64,000 bases of DNA, taken from Ascaris suum. Its lineage: Eukaryota; Nematoda; Chromadorea; Rhabditida; Ascarididae. Below the pieces are notes generated by a model. That model was not told where the DNA came from, did no database searches, and was given only the letters and a program-made list of their open reading frames with translations. Numbering within the stretch: position 1 is the first letter of the stretch; the number at the start of each line of letters is the position of its first letter. This document shows, one piece after another, positions 13,201-59,112 of the stretch. The stretch lies in contig CM024186.1 in assembly GCA_013433145.1 (NCBI GenBank), positions 4,716,001 through 4,780,000 of the forward strand, read 5' to 3'. A program made the translations under genes and the position numbers.

Positions 13201-16200
13201 ATCAGCCGCAAATATAGCCATGGACAACCTAGTGGCAAGGCTTACTAGGGCGTGGCTGAATTGATAGTGGAATATCAATCTTCCATAAATGCCCAACGAT
13301 GACCTGATTTACGGAAAAAGACCGCTACTCCTTCTAATTTGACGGTCTCCCTTTGTTGGAGAAAAGCTAGAAGAGCATAGTTCGAGACAGTAGCAGTACT
13401 CAAAAAGTGTCGACGGAAGATTACCCTACTGCGGATGTACAAATAGGATACAAGGCTCACAGCCTGAATGGATTGTTGCAAAACTTCTATCGGTAAAAAC
13501 TCTTCGAATAAATGAACCTGTGCTGGGTGTGGAAAAGTGCTTCATTTTGACGCACCCATACCCCAGGGTAAGGAAGGGACGGTAAACGGACCTGGACTCG
13601 TCAGCATAACAGCCGCCTTCCATAATGCACGAAAATTATCGACGGACGTCCTGCTGGATAGAGATCTTCAGCAGTAGAAAAAGAATTAAGAGCTTTAAAT
13701 TGAGTTAAGAGTAAATTGCAAGACGAGGAGGATGAATGAGCTGTCGACGAAAAGCAATAGCGACGAAGAAGTGTTTCTTGGAATGGCCATGGATAACAAG
13801 ACAAGAACACGAGACGTGAGATCAATTACGAAGGTGATAGTGTTTATAAAAAGAAAAAGACATAGCCATTCTCTCGCCGCGCATAACCGTTGCAGAATTG
13901 AAAACTGCATGAGAAGAGGTCGCCGAAACTCATATAAACGTTTCACGCAACCTATAGGCCGAGGACTAGAAAACTTCTATGGCGATCATGAAACGACTCT
14001 GCGAGGGAGCGAGATCTCGACTTAAACTATAGGTCAAATAGATTTCAAGGCAATAAATAGCATATTTTTCGAACCAAACGAATGCTCTATTGGCGCATTT
14101 GGTAATAGATTCAGGAATGAGCATGACATACGTTTGGTCGAGTTCTCAGAACAATATCGTTTACTTGTCATTAACATACGAAACCGGAAGAGTGCAAAAC
14201 GATAATGAACATAGAGAAGTCCTGATGAAAAAAAAACGACCGGATATTGATAGACATCGCTAGAATATTCACGGATATCTCAATCATAGGCTAGAACATG
14301 GTAACAATGAGTTCAGACCATTGGATTCTTCGTGCAACCAATTTAACAGTGCGAAATAGGATCCTATTCAAAGATCGAAGAAAACATGCTTGAAGAATGC
14401 CTTTGATGTAAATCTCTTGAAAGTCGAACATATTCTCAGGTGAACTTCAACCGTTGAAAGGACCTGTTGAAAAAGTGATCCCACCGAGGTCACATCACAT
14501 CCGAAGATATCTGTCGTTATACGAAATTTGCTGCCGTGGTTCAGGAACTGTTCAAAGGTAAACGCAAATAGGCAGGAGAGGTAAAGCACACCGCTGATAA
14601 TACGTGGACCATAAGGTTCACTACTTGGCTTACTGGCGTCGAAACGGTCACTCGATCGGTGGCGTCCAAGCGCTTGACCGAAAACTCGCTGCACAAACCC
14701 GACAGTGAAAATGTTTTGACAACACGCTCGAAAGAGGGGAGAAGAGTAGACGAGTGGAGTAGATCTGGAGAAGAGTGGATCTGTGCCAATTGAGTATAAA
14801 GTCATGAGGACATACCCGATAAAGGTGGTAAGGATGATTCAAATATGAAACGGTACTATAGAGTGACTTTGAAATAGATTTTACAAAATGAGCAGATTTC
14901 CTCAGTGAACTTTTTGAATACTGAAAGTAGTACTATCACAAGAATAAACAGAATTTAATATTGAATTCGGCCCAAAGAGTATTTGATAAGGAAGAACAAA
15001 GATGCTGTTATAAGGATGTAATCTTCTCTAGTGAATGAAAAGAGAACTTCAAAGAAGATAAAGAAATTTACCATTTTTTACACACAAAAAAAAAAATAAA
15101 TTCTACCAATTTAGCAAAAATGTCAAAAAATTTCTATTCAAACAGCAAATGAATAGAAATTTAATAGCAATTTAAAAAAAAAAAACTCAATTACATAAAC
15201 ATTTGCGTGAATAGTTTTTATCGATCTCATTTGCGAAACGATCTTATAATTGAGTCAAAAAGATTTGAGTTTTGAATCGCGCGCCGATCATCAGTTTGGA
15301 ATGGTTTTCAAATGGTCCACTTTGAAAGAACATTTAGGTAATTCTTTTAACTCTATGCACACAAATAAAATGATGCTAGAAAAAGAGAGACAAACCACTA
15401 ACCTTTCGACATAGCCCACTCTATCGAAGATAACCGTCCATCTTGACGCCACAGTACTAACAAAAAAACCGATTATAAATGTTAGCGGAATATAATTCAA
15501 ACCATTCTCACAATAATTTGCTACCGCTGCGAAATTCCTGAAATTCAATTAAACAAGTTTAGTAGTGTCCAATCAGAACTTTCCGAAGCTCTTGAAGGTT
15601 CAGATTTTAAGCATTAGCTGCGAAGAAATCCCTCCCCCCCCCCCCTCCTTCCCCCCACCTTCAATGTGAAAATTTTTCGCATGCGAATTTGCTTCGACGC
15701 AAAAAAGCGCGGCAGCCATTTGCAGCTCTATTGCCATTGACTGAAACCCCCATATGTTTGGAGCAAAGAAATCGAAAAAGTGCGTATTTCTAAGAAAACA
15801 TGCAAAAAAAGGAATGACGAGCCTTACTGCATCGATACTTCGTAATTGTTTCTTGTCATCTCATATTCTAGGATTAACGCCCAAATTGCAAGAGTGCAAA
15901 TTTGAGGTAGCCTACCTATAGAACTGTGGTACTATCACATACAAATTCACTCTCTTAAGTAACACTTAAAACATTATTTTACAATATTAAAATTCCATCA
16001 TTAAAAAAAGAGGCATAATAGTCAACAGCATAGCCATTTCATAATTAACAGCCAATAATCCACCGTCACACGGCCGACTCTGCAGGAAGTAGTGGCCGGC
16101 CTAAAGACCACAGGAGCCAGCTGGATCAGAGAGAAATTGGGTCAGGGCATGTGGGTAACGATATGAAGAGACATTTATTCGTAATGAATGCTCTGTTAAT

Positions 16201-16677
16201 TGAAATAAATAAATGAAAAAAAAAACCACTTGAACAGTCAAAATTCCCCAAATTCTAGCATTATCTGAAATTAGCCCGACACAAAAAAAAACTTCCCGAG
16301 AAGATAATATTGTTGCCAAAAGCGTTTCTCCTCCCCCTCTTCCCTTCCATCTTTTAAATTTTTCTATTTGTTTTTTTTAGTAATTTGCATGCGAAACTTT
16401 AGAAAAAATTGATCATTATTATCAGCAATGAATTCGATAACACAATGAAAATAATTTGCATAAATTAAAATAAATTTGCATAATTACCCTACGTTTTTTG
16501 TTGTGGAGTGAGAAAATAATCACAACGATAAAATATCGCTATAAGTAGATAAACAATCGTCCAAATAATTAATTCTTTCAGAACAATTTTCCATATACTC
16601 GCTTTCCATCGAAATAAAAGTCGTAGAAAAGAGAATATAGAAGCGGAAGAGACATCAAGATGATATGAGATCGTCAT
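7025..16677 (-). CDS. Bestrophin-family chloride channel, gene B (complete)
   Basis: Ten exons: 16493-16677, 15403-15537, 12885-13051, 11599-11753, 10978-11055, 9935-10027, 9211-9357, 8330-8481, 7548-7691, 7025-7247. They total 1479 nt, about 492 residues, and every junction is in phase. Landmarks in order: N-terminus MTISYHLDV; neck helix YIPLTFIIGFFV with the conserved Ile, Phe and Phe; RGDDDETRILRR and VRKRFPT; KYDAYWLP and RRENKI; YDWIPVPLVYAQ; a membrane helix FLVAYFYFAVCLISRQF; EFFFIIGWVKVA; the acidic calcium-clasp NPFGEDDDDFE followed by NYLID; and IVDDEYDNVPE. The tail is basic and Ser-rich and not conserved. The family forms pentameric anion channels opened by cytosolic calcium, and the clasp and neck are intact, so activity is plausible. 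Gene A lies 4.6 kb downstream in the same direction. The last two exons are the least certain part. Confidence 0.93.
7548..7691 (-). CDS. Gene B exon 9 (basic tail)
   Basis: 144 nt, acceptor CAATTTCAG; one leading base completes the phase-2 codon from exon 8. Encodes a Lys, Arg and Ser-rich segment (SKQISKQSSLQGF, ITNSKKRR). No family conservation is expected in this tail; support is splice site and phase. Confidence 0.6.
8330..8481 (-). CDS. Gene B exon 8 (post-clasp segment)
   Basis: 152 nt, acceptor TTCTTCAG, phase 0 start. Encodes TSLCIVDDEYDNVPEIRKD and RFWRNSEAKPLY. A stop codon overlaps the proposed donor GTAAAT, so the protein could also end here, at 8326. The downstream exon in matching phase favours splicing. 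Confidence 0.85.
8482..9210 (-). other. Gene B intron 7 with short repeats
   Basis: Contains a diverged direct repeat (GACGTGAGGTA at about 8547 and 8604) and several ATGACCAAT copies between about 8958 and 8998. Short open frames on both strands here look like by-products of the repeats. Confidence 0.5.
9211..9357 (-). CDS. Gene B exon 7 (calcium clasp)
   Basis: 147 nt, phase 0 at both ends, acceptor TTTAG, donor GTATAT. Encodes TIDPILPIMTMIEFFFIIGW, KVAQGLLNPFGEDDDDFE and CNYLIDKNLA. The acidic run corresponds to the calcium-binding clasp known from BEST1 structures. Confidence 0.95.
9935..10027 (-). CDS. Gene B exon 6 (membrane helix)
   Basis: 93 nt, phase 0 at both ends, acceptor TTTTTAG, donor GTAAGT. 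Encodes AIFLVAYFYFAVCLISRQF then IVDETNTTNNND, corresponding to the third membrane helix of bestrophins. Confidence 0.92.
10107..10190. repeat. Short tandem repeat in gene B intron 5
   Basis: A unit of about 33 bp built from AATCAAAATATTGCAAAA and TGATTGCAATCTC is repeated about two and a half times with small changes. Confidence 0.75.
10978..11055 (-). CDS. Gene B exon 5
   Basis: 78 nt, phase 0 at both ends, acceptor TTGCAG, donor GTAGGC. Encodes EVIRYRSGLQTVC then TYDWIPVPLVYAQ, the highly conserved YDWIxxPLVY block. Confidence 0.93.
11599..11753 (-). CDS. Gene B exon 4
   Basis: 155 nt, starting with two bases after acceptor TTTAAG and ending phase 0 at donor GTACGC. Encodes LLHKTEKEILESMKLKYD, then AYWLPSLWISTLIWRARREN and KISHDILAGKLYD, matching the bestrophin segment ending in RRARxEGKI. 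Confidence 0.9.
12885..13051 (-). CDS. Gene B exon 3 (cytosolic helices)
   Basis: 167 nt, acceptor TTTTAG (13053-13052), donor GTTTGA. Encodes YIRGDDDETRILRRTLVRY, LCLMQALVFRDIS and VRKRFPTLDSLISAG. Confidence 0.94.
13052..15402. other. Gene B intron 2 with GC-richer decayed island
   Basis: At 2.35 kb this is the longest intron of gene B. From about 13140 to 14860 the base composition is visibly richer in G and C than the flanks, and overlapping open frames of 60-145 codons occur on both strands (for example 14368-14805 minus and 13732-14025 plus). I could not match any of them to a family. The pattern fits a degenerate inserted element or pseudogene. Nothing here fits the bestrophin reading frame. 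Confidence 0.45.
15403..15537 (-). CDS. Gene B exon 2 (pore neck)
   Basis: 135 nt, acceptor TTTCAG, donor GTTAGT. Encodes NFAAVANYCENGLN, neck YIPLTFIIGFFV, then STVASRWTVIFD and GYVE. Confidence 0.93.
16493..16677 (-). CDS. Gene B exon 1 (bestrophin N-terminus)
   Basis: ATG at 16677; 185 nt ending phase 2 at donor GTAGGG. Holds the N-terminal signature FRWKASIWKIVLKELIIW. The length is identical to gene A exon 1. Confidence 0.92.
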
Positions 16678-17231
16678 CTATTACTGAAATAGATAGCATT
16701 ATTTAAGCACATCAAGTTGATCGGCTTAACATAGATCAATTCTATTAGTGAGAAGAAAATTTTATTTATCAATCAATGAGTTTAAAATTTTATTCATAAT
16801 TTTCGGAGGCGGAAAAACTATTTTTGGCGCTTTTTGGAACATATTTCCTGAAGAACAGGGGAAATTTTCAGGGATAACAATTATAGATATTGTTGCGGAA
16901 TATTCATAAGTGACTTTCATCTTGCGACCGATAACAACAATCCTCCTATATTAACCGAATTTAAATAACACAAACGTGATAAATATTTTGCAAAAAAAAA
17001 ATGTATGAGAGCATTGCTGTGGGAGAAATTCTTAATTTTGAGTGCAATTTAGACAACGTGAAGGTTAGTGCGGCGATTAGAATGGTGATGACTATGCTGC
17101 CAACCATCTGGAAGGTTTGATTTTGCATCACACGCTAGCAGTTTGTTTATCATTCGGCAACGTCATACCACTTCGAAACACTTTGGTTTACTTAAGGCAA
17201 GATCGCTAGGACATTTATCGTTTCACGCTTT

Positions 17232-17450
17232 CACTTTCACATTTACATATATCTATATATCTATCTATCTACCTATCTATTATTTAATATTTATATTTAT
17301 ATTTATATGTATATATACACTTACCTTTATATTTATGTTTATATTTATATTTACATATATATTTTTATTTATATTATTTGTATTTATATTCATATTTTTA
17401 TCCTTATTTTTTTATTTATTTATTTATTTATTTATTTTCTTATTTATATT
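17232..17450. repeat. Simple repeat (TATC)n / (TATTTA)n
   Basis: A run of TATCTATC units grades into many TATATTTA and TTTATTTA units. The 126-codon open frame spanning it is a product of the repeat (F, I, Y and L only) and is not a gene. Confidence 0.85.
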
Positions 17451-20400
17451 TAAGCTTCTAAACCAAAGTAACTTCGACGAATCGGATCATACCGATCAAG
17501 TTGGCGGTCGTCGTGCAGAATGAAAGGTTTGAAATAGTTTATTACAACAAAAGTAAATCACAGGTATGACTATAGAGCATAGGTAAGTGATAACGACTCA
17601 ATTGTTTCACCACAAAAAAGTATCGTTCGCTAAGAGTCTGTTGGAGGGTTGAATTCTCATTTCAAACGACCAACACCCCAATTTATGTCGTCTCATAAGC
17701 ATGCATTAGGGATAAATAATCCTTCCAGTCACATCAACTCCTGCTAAGGAAGTATATGTAAGGTGGCGCGAAGGTTAGAGCTTAGGTTCATTTGCTATCT
17801 GTTAGATATTGATGAATTGATTCATCGTTGTTCCTTATAATAGACGGGTCGGGTCGAGACTTTTCCCATTGACCTTCGTCTCGATTGGGATGCAGGGCAA
17901 AACAGCTCAATAGAAATGAGCCAAAGAAGCTTAGTGAATTTCATTGATGCGCCTTCAACCCGCTCACCCTATTGAATCCTCTTCATACGCTATTAACTTA
18001 GTCATTTCGATTTTTGTTTTTAACGCTAATTGATGCATTTAAAGTGACACTCTGCATATATCTTTAAAAAAATAGCCACAATTTGTTCATTTACCCCCAA
18101 TTAAGTTCACAATTGATTTTAAGGAGTTAAAATATGATCGATGAAATGCAATGACTACGACTCCTTCGAAGTTTTTTTTTTTCAAGCAAATTCAACGAAA
18201 ATCTTCCGCTAATTAGTCGTCATTCGAATAAAAAAATTTGTCTATTACTCTTGTCGCTCTATTAAGTTGCCTGAAACTCCCGAAAGAAAAGGGGGTGGAT
18301 TCCTTTCCTCTTTTCGTCGACGAAGCAGTCGCGAATGTCCCATATCTTCCCGCCCCCCCCCCCGCCAGTGTTTCCTCACCCCTCCCCCCCCCCCAAAAAA
18401 AAACAATTTTTGCGGAATGCTTTAATGATTTTTTCAACATCAGAACGCTTTAAAATTATCAGGAAGTACTGATCTCGATGATATGAGTGCTTATTCGTGC
18501 AAAAATGATGTGTGCAATTACGCCGTCATTTTCTTGTTGCTTTGGTGAATTCCACTAACGAGTCTGACCACTTAGGAACGCTACCTGTCTGTTTCTTCTG
18601 ACTACGTTATTCCGGGACGCTACCTGCCTTTCCTCTCTCTAGCTGGCCTTTTTTGTCTGCCGATGGTTTATGCTGAGGTAAATTCGAGGTGGTTGACGTA
18701 GAAGAGTAGAAAAAGCGACATTCCTCTTGGGAATTTATTGTACTTCAAAATGCCATTATAATTAGAAATTGATGCTTCCATCTTTTCCCCGCTTTACTCT
18801 TTGAGACACTCATTTTTCTTCTATTTCATGCTCTTGATGTGAATTTAAACTCAGAAAATTTTCACAGAAATAAAAAAACTTTTTAAATGTCTCAAAAAAA
18901 ATTAAATTAAAGTAATTTTAAAAGAAACGGGCTTTATAAATAAGGAATTAGTGAAGGCGTAAAAATTAGAGATTTATGGATTATATCTTCAAAAATTAAT
19001 TTAGGTACTTTAGAAACTAAAAAATATCGCAGACAGACACATACATACTCCGACGAACATGCAGACAGACACAATATCAAAGTAATGCTACTTACTGCAA
19101 CAAAAAAAACTCCCTCACAACAATGCAAGATAGTTGTTGTATTCAACGCAACATTTGTGTTTTAAATTTACGCGCATTATATTTTACAGACACCTGTACT
19201 ACTTTAAACAAAAAAAGTAATAACTGATTACAGGTAAACGTTACGCGTTAATTTCAAGAAGATAGTAGTGCTGAAATATATACATTAAGCGCATAAAATA
19301 AAAGAATTATAATTATTGCCATAAATTTTTTTTCCTCAAAAATTCAGTCTTTTACTATTTTAGTTAACTATCGACATGAAATCTGCATATATCAGCACAT
19401 TTCATCATAAATTAAATACGAAATTTGCATATTTCATTATAAATTAAATACATAAAAATGCATTTGCAAATTATAACGAATAATACCATCCCTCAATATG
19501 CATTCATCGAATGCGATTCTTAATATCGTCATATCATATTTTAGTTGTTTCTTTTTTTTTTTTTTTAAATCTATCTCCTTTCTAACCGCGCAGCAATTTA
19601 TGCAGATTTATGAAGAGCAAATTATGCAAATTTATGGATCACCCAAAGAAAAATTATCATCCAAAAATCTTATCGAATCAACAGCTCATTTTCCAAAGAG
19701 CCGAAATAACCGATAAACTGCATAACAATGAACGAATACGATCGTCATCAATGAAACAAGTTAAAATTGTTCATCGGCTATACGTTTCGCCGATATGCAC
19801 GATACGTCACTGATAAGATCTTATCAGAACTAAATTTAAAAGTACGAAGTTAAATGAGCTCCTGATCTTTTTATTTTATCTCACCCTCAAAGATCACAGA
19901 GGATGACTGATCTGTACAATTTTTGCGCTCCCATTCAAGAAGTACTAAAATTCATGCAAAACAGTAGTACTAACTCTTCAGAATATTCGAATAGAATTTC
20001 CATTTTTGAACAACGTTTTACGTATCCTATATTCTATCTTTTTTACCTCCCTCGCCCCACTCCCCGCCCCCCCCCCCTCCCTCTCGAGACATTCCCTACA
20101 TCGATCGCAACATCAATCCTGATTGCATAGGCCAATAATATTTCATTTTCGACGATCAAAGTGAACAGCTTTTCTTATTTAAACGATAAATACTCATTAC
20201 TACAAAAATTTCATGAACACTTAACAAATATCAAATAATCAATGAAAAATTTTTGAAAAGAGAACAAATAAAAAAAAACGAAGAATTGAATATCGTTAAT
20301 AAATACTGATAACAATACATCACATTATAAGCATCAAAAATTCATGCGCATCGCAATGGTTTACTGGTAAAGATGTTTTGAATTCCAAAAGAAGATTAAA

Positions 20401-21877
20401 TGATAATAGGGATTTGTTGGAGTGAAAAAAAAGAGAAGATGGAGAGGAAGAGGATGAAGAAGTCTTAGAAAGGATGCGAATTGCTTAGTTAATCGTTGCA
20501 TTACTTCTAGGGAAATAGTTACTTTTTACTGGTAGAAAGTAAGAACTTAACACCTATGGGAACAATACATTTCAATAATAATAAGCTAAAATGCATCGAT
20601 CCTGAGGGCAACGTTTTGAAAGAAAAACTTATAGACATGCTAAACTATATAGAATTGCACCTCTCTAACCTTAATATCGAATACACCTATGCAATTGATT
20701 CAAAATCGAGGTTTTTTTTAGTCCTATGTTTCTTTTGCATTCTCGTTACCTCTCCGTTCCACATAATCAAAGAAAACGATTTCTTCATATTTTATTTTTA
20801 ATTTATTTAATTAAATCGGTGACCGGAAATACATTACTATTACATTCTCATCTTTATGTCACTTCTACTCAGGTGATATTATAAATTAAATAGGTGAAAC
20901 AAAACATATTTTTCATATACATAAAAGAATGTTTGCTTGATGAGATATTTTTGCAACAATTTATATCAGTTATGCATGATGATAGTGTGGAATGAAAAAA
21001 AATTTAAACAAAGACATGTCTAGAAATGTGGCACATTAAATTTGCACAGCATACAACGGAAATTTGAATAAGACTGCTGCAAATGTATTTAATAATTACA
21101 TTTATTACTTAATTATTTAATTTTTTTCAAAATTTACTTGAGGTTCAACAGCATTGATGATGCGATTTATGCAAAATACCCTACGATTTAAAAAAAAATT
21201 TGCATATTCGATAGCATTTATCGAATATGGAAATTTATTTTATGATCGAATTAATTCTTTGAATGAATGAATGGTAATTCTATCATTATTCGGGAAGTCT
21301 TACGTAGCAAATTGCTGCACATCAAAACTCTATAAATTCCTCAAAAAAAAAAAAGACAACTAGGAAAGCGTACCACAGCAGCTGGCACGATATGCGCCTT
21401 TGTATTGTGCTCACGTGACCAATCAATCTGATATGTTGCCAATAAAATTCATGAAGAATGCATAACAGTGCCCTCATATGGTAATTGACCTCGAAATATG
21501 TAAAAATGTTATTCAAATGATCTGCTTCCAACGATTTGATCAGTGCAAAATGAAAGAACCGATCAAATTGAAAAAAAAAACATGAATTCATAGGCATCTT
21601 ATTTTACAGCCAATTTTTTTTTACTCTGACTCGCACCAAAAAGATGACCATTCTGATGACCACCGGAAATATTGCCGAGAAGGTCACACCAAATTGCAAA
21701 CAATGTTTTCATTGGTCATCAAACAATATTTACGCATGTGAAATTTCCAATACATTCCAATATTAATGATTCTTTTTTTCGAATTTGATAGGTCAAATAT
21801 CGGAGGTCATAACTATGGAAAAAACGAATATATATATTCATGCAACAATATGACATTGCTATCATATGCTTCACGAA

Positions 21878-21925
21878 ATTTGCATAAGCGAAGAAAAAAT
21901 TTGCATATGTAAAAAAAATTTGCAT
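21878..21925. promoter_or_regulatory. Cluster of three ATTTGCAT octamers
   Basis: Three copies of ATTTGCAT, at 21878, 21899 and 21918, about 20 bp apart, lie about 100-150 bp past the stop codon of the C2-RGS gene. ATTTGCAT/ATGCAAAT is the POU-type octamer. Binding is inference. Confidence 0.4.
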
Positions 21926-22025
21926 AAGCAAACACAAATAGAACCATCAAATTTTGCATTTGAATTTTTGTAAAACAATAATAGAGTCGATTCAATAAGA
22001 ATGAGATCAATTACTAAATAGGCAT

Positions 22026-56162
<34,137 letters not shown>

Positions 56163-57918
56163 CTATAAGAATAAATAATAATTAATTCTTGTTTGAATAA
56201 TATTTACAATTTAAATTACTAATTTCTATATTTTTGAATAAAAACTTTTGAGGGAAAATATTCAAAAGTCTTACAAATGCATATATCGACACAATTGCAT
56301 AAATTTATATTTAACCATATATTTAATTCATTTCTATACATTATATAATAATTCAGTCATATTTTTATGATCAGCTTAACATAGCACATAATCACCTTAT
56401 CATTTCATAGAGTTATCACTAGTGATAATAGATCACTTCATAAAATTCACTAAAATATTGAAAGTTATTCGAATACATTGAAACAATACAATAATAGAAA
56501 TGAGTAACTATTTAATGCAATCAGTGATAAAAAAATTGATCCAAATAAAGTGATATTAAGCGCTATTAGATTTTCTCAACCAACTAAATTCGATGAGCTG
56601 GCAAAAATGAACACATGAATCGACCGAACACAGACTTTATGCAAATTAATTTTTGACATGTAAATTTCAGAAAATATTTTTTATTTATAGAAATTATAAT
56701 AAAAATTGTTGCGATAAAAATACTAAAAGGCTATCAAAATTCAATATGCAATTCACCTCAATGATTACACCAATCAAAAAAGCACAAAATGCGCCTAAAA
56801 AATTTGCATAATACGTCAATCACGAATACCAACTAAATGCAAATTTTAGCTTTCGTAATAGTGAAGGTATGTAAATTTTGAAAGGCAATCTTTTTTTTTT
56901 GAAAAAGCTATTTTAATTTTAAAGGATAATTATGTTATATAAAAGATAGCTAATAATATTTTAATGCACAAAACATAGCACAGAAGGTATATTTTATTTT
57001 ATTCAAGTGCATTATTTTCAAATTATTTTATTGCAATACTTATTTAATTACTACAAAAAAAAAGACGAAGATTTATTCATTTATTTGTCGCTTAATTTAT
57101 TCTGTTAATAAAAATTCATGGGGAGTTTTTTTTTTTCCAACGTTATTTTTCGTTTGTATAGATATAAAGCTATACATAGAGGATTGAATAATAAAATTCA
57201 AATGCTTCGCTCGCTCTATAAAAGAAATAAATAAATTTGGGATCAATGATTAATTATAATACAATATTTTCAACTCTTCGCCATAAAATTTTTCTTTTTT
57301 GCAATTGTTTTCAATTATTTTTTAATATGGATTTCATAAAACAACAAATAGAAAAAAAAGGAATGCCAAGAATGAATAAAACATTGTCGATATATAATGA
57401 TGATCGATTCTAAAACTATAAGAAATTCCTTATCGTAAACATTAGTGCAAAAATTGCGATAAATAAAGGCAAAGATTATAAGAATAGCGCGAAAGTGATC
57501 GAACATCAATTGGGCACCTTCAAGTTGTCATCTTATCGAATATTTCATTTCCTCTTCACGATTAACCTGTTTATTCTCTAATTCACAAATATTTGATGGA
57601 ACTGATAAGATTGCTATCAATGTTATCAGTGGATGATGTCAAGGATTAATGCCATAATGCATATATGTCTCCGTTCTAAAATTTTTGACGAATATCGTAA
57701 CAAATCCACCTCTAAGGTGTTTATACGATATATTCATTGATAAGGAGATAAATCATTTTCACATCATTTGTTGACGTAAATTTAATTTTGCCTTAACGGA
57801 AAAAGTTTTTATCTACATTTTAAATTCAAATGTAATAGTAAAGTGTTTTTTATTACAAATATAATTTAGTGTGCTGGTTATATTAGTGTTATGTCATAAA
57901 AGAAGCGGAATATTTTTC

Positions 57919-57920
<2 letters not shown>

Positions 57921-57998
<78 letters not shown>
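57921..57998. repeat. (AT)n microsatellite
   Basis: About 77 bp of AT dinucleotides; open frames across it are artefacts. Confidence 0.95.
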
Positions 57999-58760
57999 CA
58001 TTAATATTGCGTTTTTATGGATAGAAGAACAAAACGATTTTCCCGTAGAAGAAAGAGGGAAATTGCATAAAGCAGCGAAAGAAATTAAAATAAAACGAAA
58101 TCTATGAGTCAAACGACGAAGTATCAGATAATATAGAGTATGTTAACGGAGATAAAAATAGTCTTTATTATTCGACAGAATAATGCCTCAAATTTATAGT
58201 GAAAGTAGTGAAAGGGAAATTCATATTTATATTTGCATACTGTAATATTTCCTTAAGTTTATACATAGGTTTATGCAAATGAATACCGTAATGAATTATC
58301 ATTTATAAAGCCCCTAGGCGAGAAAATCATTATATACAATGCCCTGAAAATTCAAATCTTTAAAGCCCTATTTATTCTATTCAATTTCATTAATTTTAAT
58401 GAAAAACTTCAATGATTTTATTATTGTTTTTTTTTTTGAGGATAAAATAAAGAATAAAAAAGGACCGTTAAGAAAAATCAATTATATAATACTAGAGAAG
58501 CAAATGAGAGATCATATAAAATTTAGCGAATAAACATTAAGAGAATGAAAAAGAAAGAGAAGAGAATAGAGCGAATAAGATTTGAGAAATTCAGGAAATA
58601 GTATGTTCGATCCAGAGAGTGAAAATCCGATCAAAAGTGCTCATTGATCTCTGCACTTTTATTTATAACCTCCTTATTAGGTCTTTATAAGATTTAACTA
58701 TTATTCTTACTAATGCGGAAAATTTTTCCTCTCTCAGTTATTCCTCTTCAGCCTTCCCTC

Positions 58761-58764
58761 CCCC

Positions 58765-58831
<67 letters not shown>
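58761..58831. repeat. (CT)n repeat
   Basis: CT dinucleotides with TTTC interruptions, about 70 bp; on the minus strand a GA-rich tract upstream of the C2-RGS gene. Confidence 0.9.
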
Positions 58832-58896
58832 AAAAAAAAACGGAAAACTACTATGCAACCACTTATAATCCTTGTATAATTTACTCACTCTTTTAC

Positions 58897-58915
58897 CTGC
58901 ACAAATAGGTGCTCT
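58897..58915 (-). other. Candidate 19-nt micro-exon
   Basis: On the minus strand a good acceptor (GTTATTTCAG) and a plausible donor (GTAAAA) flank AGAGCACCTATTTGTGCAG. If read as two bases plus codons it would end in phase 2, which suits the exon at 56162. There is no coding conservation to test it. Confidence 0.15.
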
Positions 58916-59070
58916 CTGAAATAACGTTATGTAGACAGATGCCTATTAAAACATACGAGTAAACTTCTCAAAAGCCTTGTAAAGTTGTGAAGCGAAATCA
59001 ACTGAAGAATGTTGCTCAAACAGGAAACAAGTAAGATGCGTAACATTGCATCGTTCATAAATGATGCGCG

Positions 59071-59112
59071 GTTACCTGTCCGTTTTCGACAGGTAGATAA
59101 TGGACAGGTAAC
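59071..59112. repeat. 11-bp perfect inverted repeat
   Basis: GTTACCTGTCC at 59071-59081 and GGACAGGTAAC at 59102-59112, 20-nt spacer. Unlike a typical rho-independent site there is no T run; function unknown. Confidence 0.7.

Larger units (their letters stand above)
16678..22025. other. Intergenic region between gene B and the C2-RGS gene
   Basis: About 5.3 kb. It includes the presumed gene B promoter, a TATTTA/TATC simple repeat (17232-17450), C-rich tracts at about 18350-18395 and 20062-20080, and a triple octamer cluster at 21878-21925. A 5'-flank stretch near 17640-17960 is less AT-rich and unidentified. Short open frames, such as plus 20556-20801, have no recognisable family or splice context. 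Confidence 0.55.

Noticed and set aside
17143..17523. 126-codon plus-strand frame rich in Phe, Ile and Tyr resembling a membrane protein
   Set aside because: It is the translation of a TATTTA simple repeat.
20556..20801. 81-codon plus-strand frame with a mixed, protein-like start
   Set aside because: No family recognised, no clear splice sites, and it ends in AT-rich low complexity.
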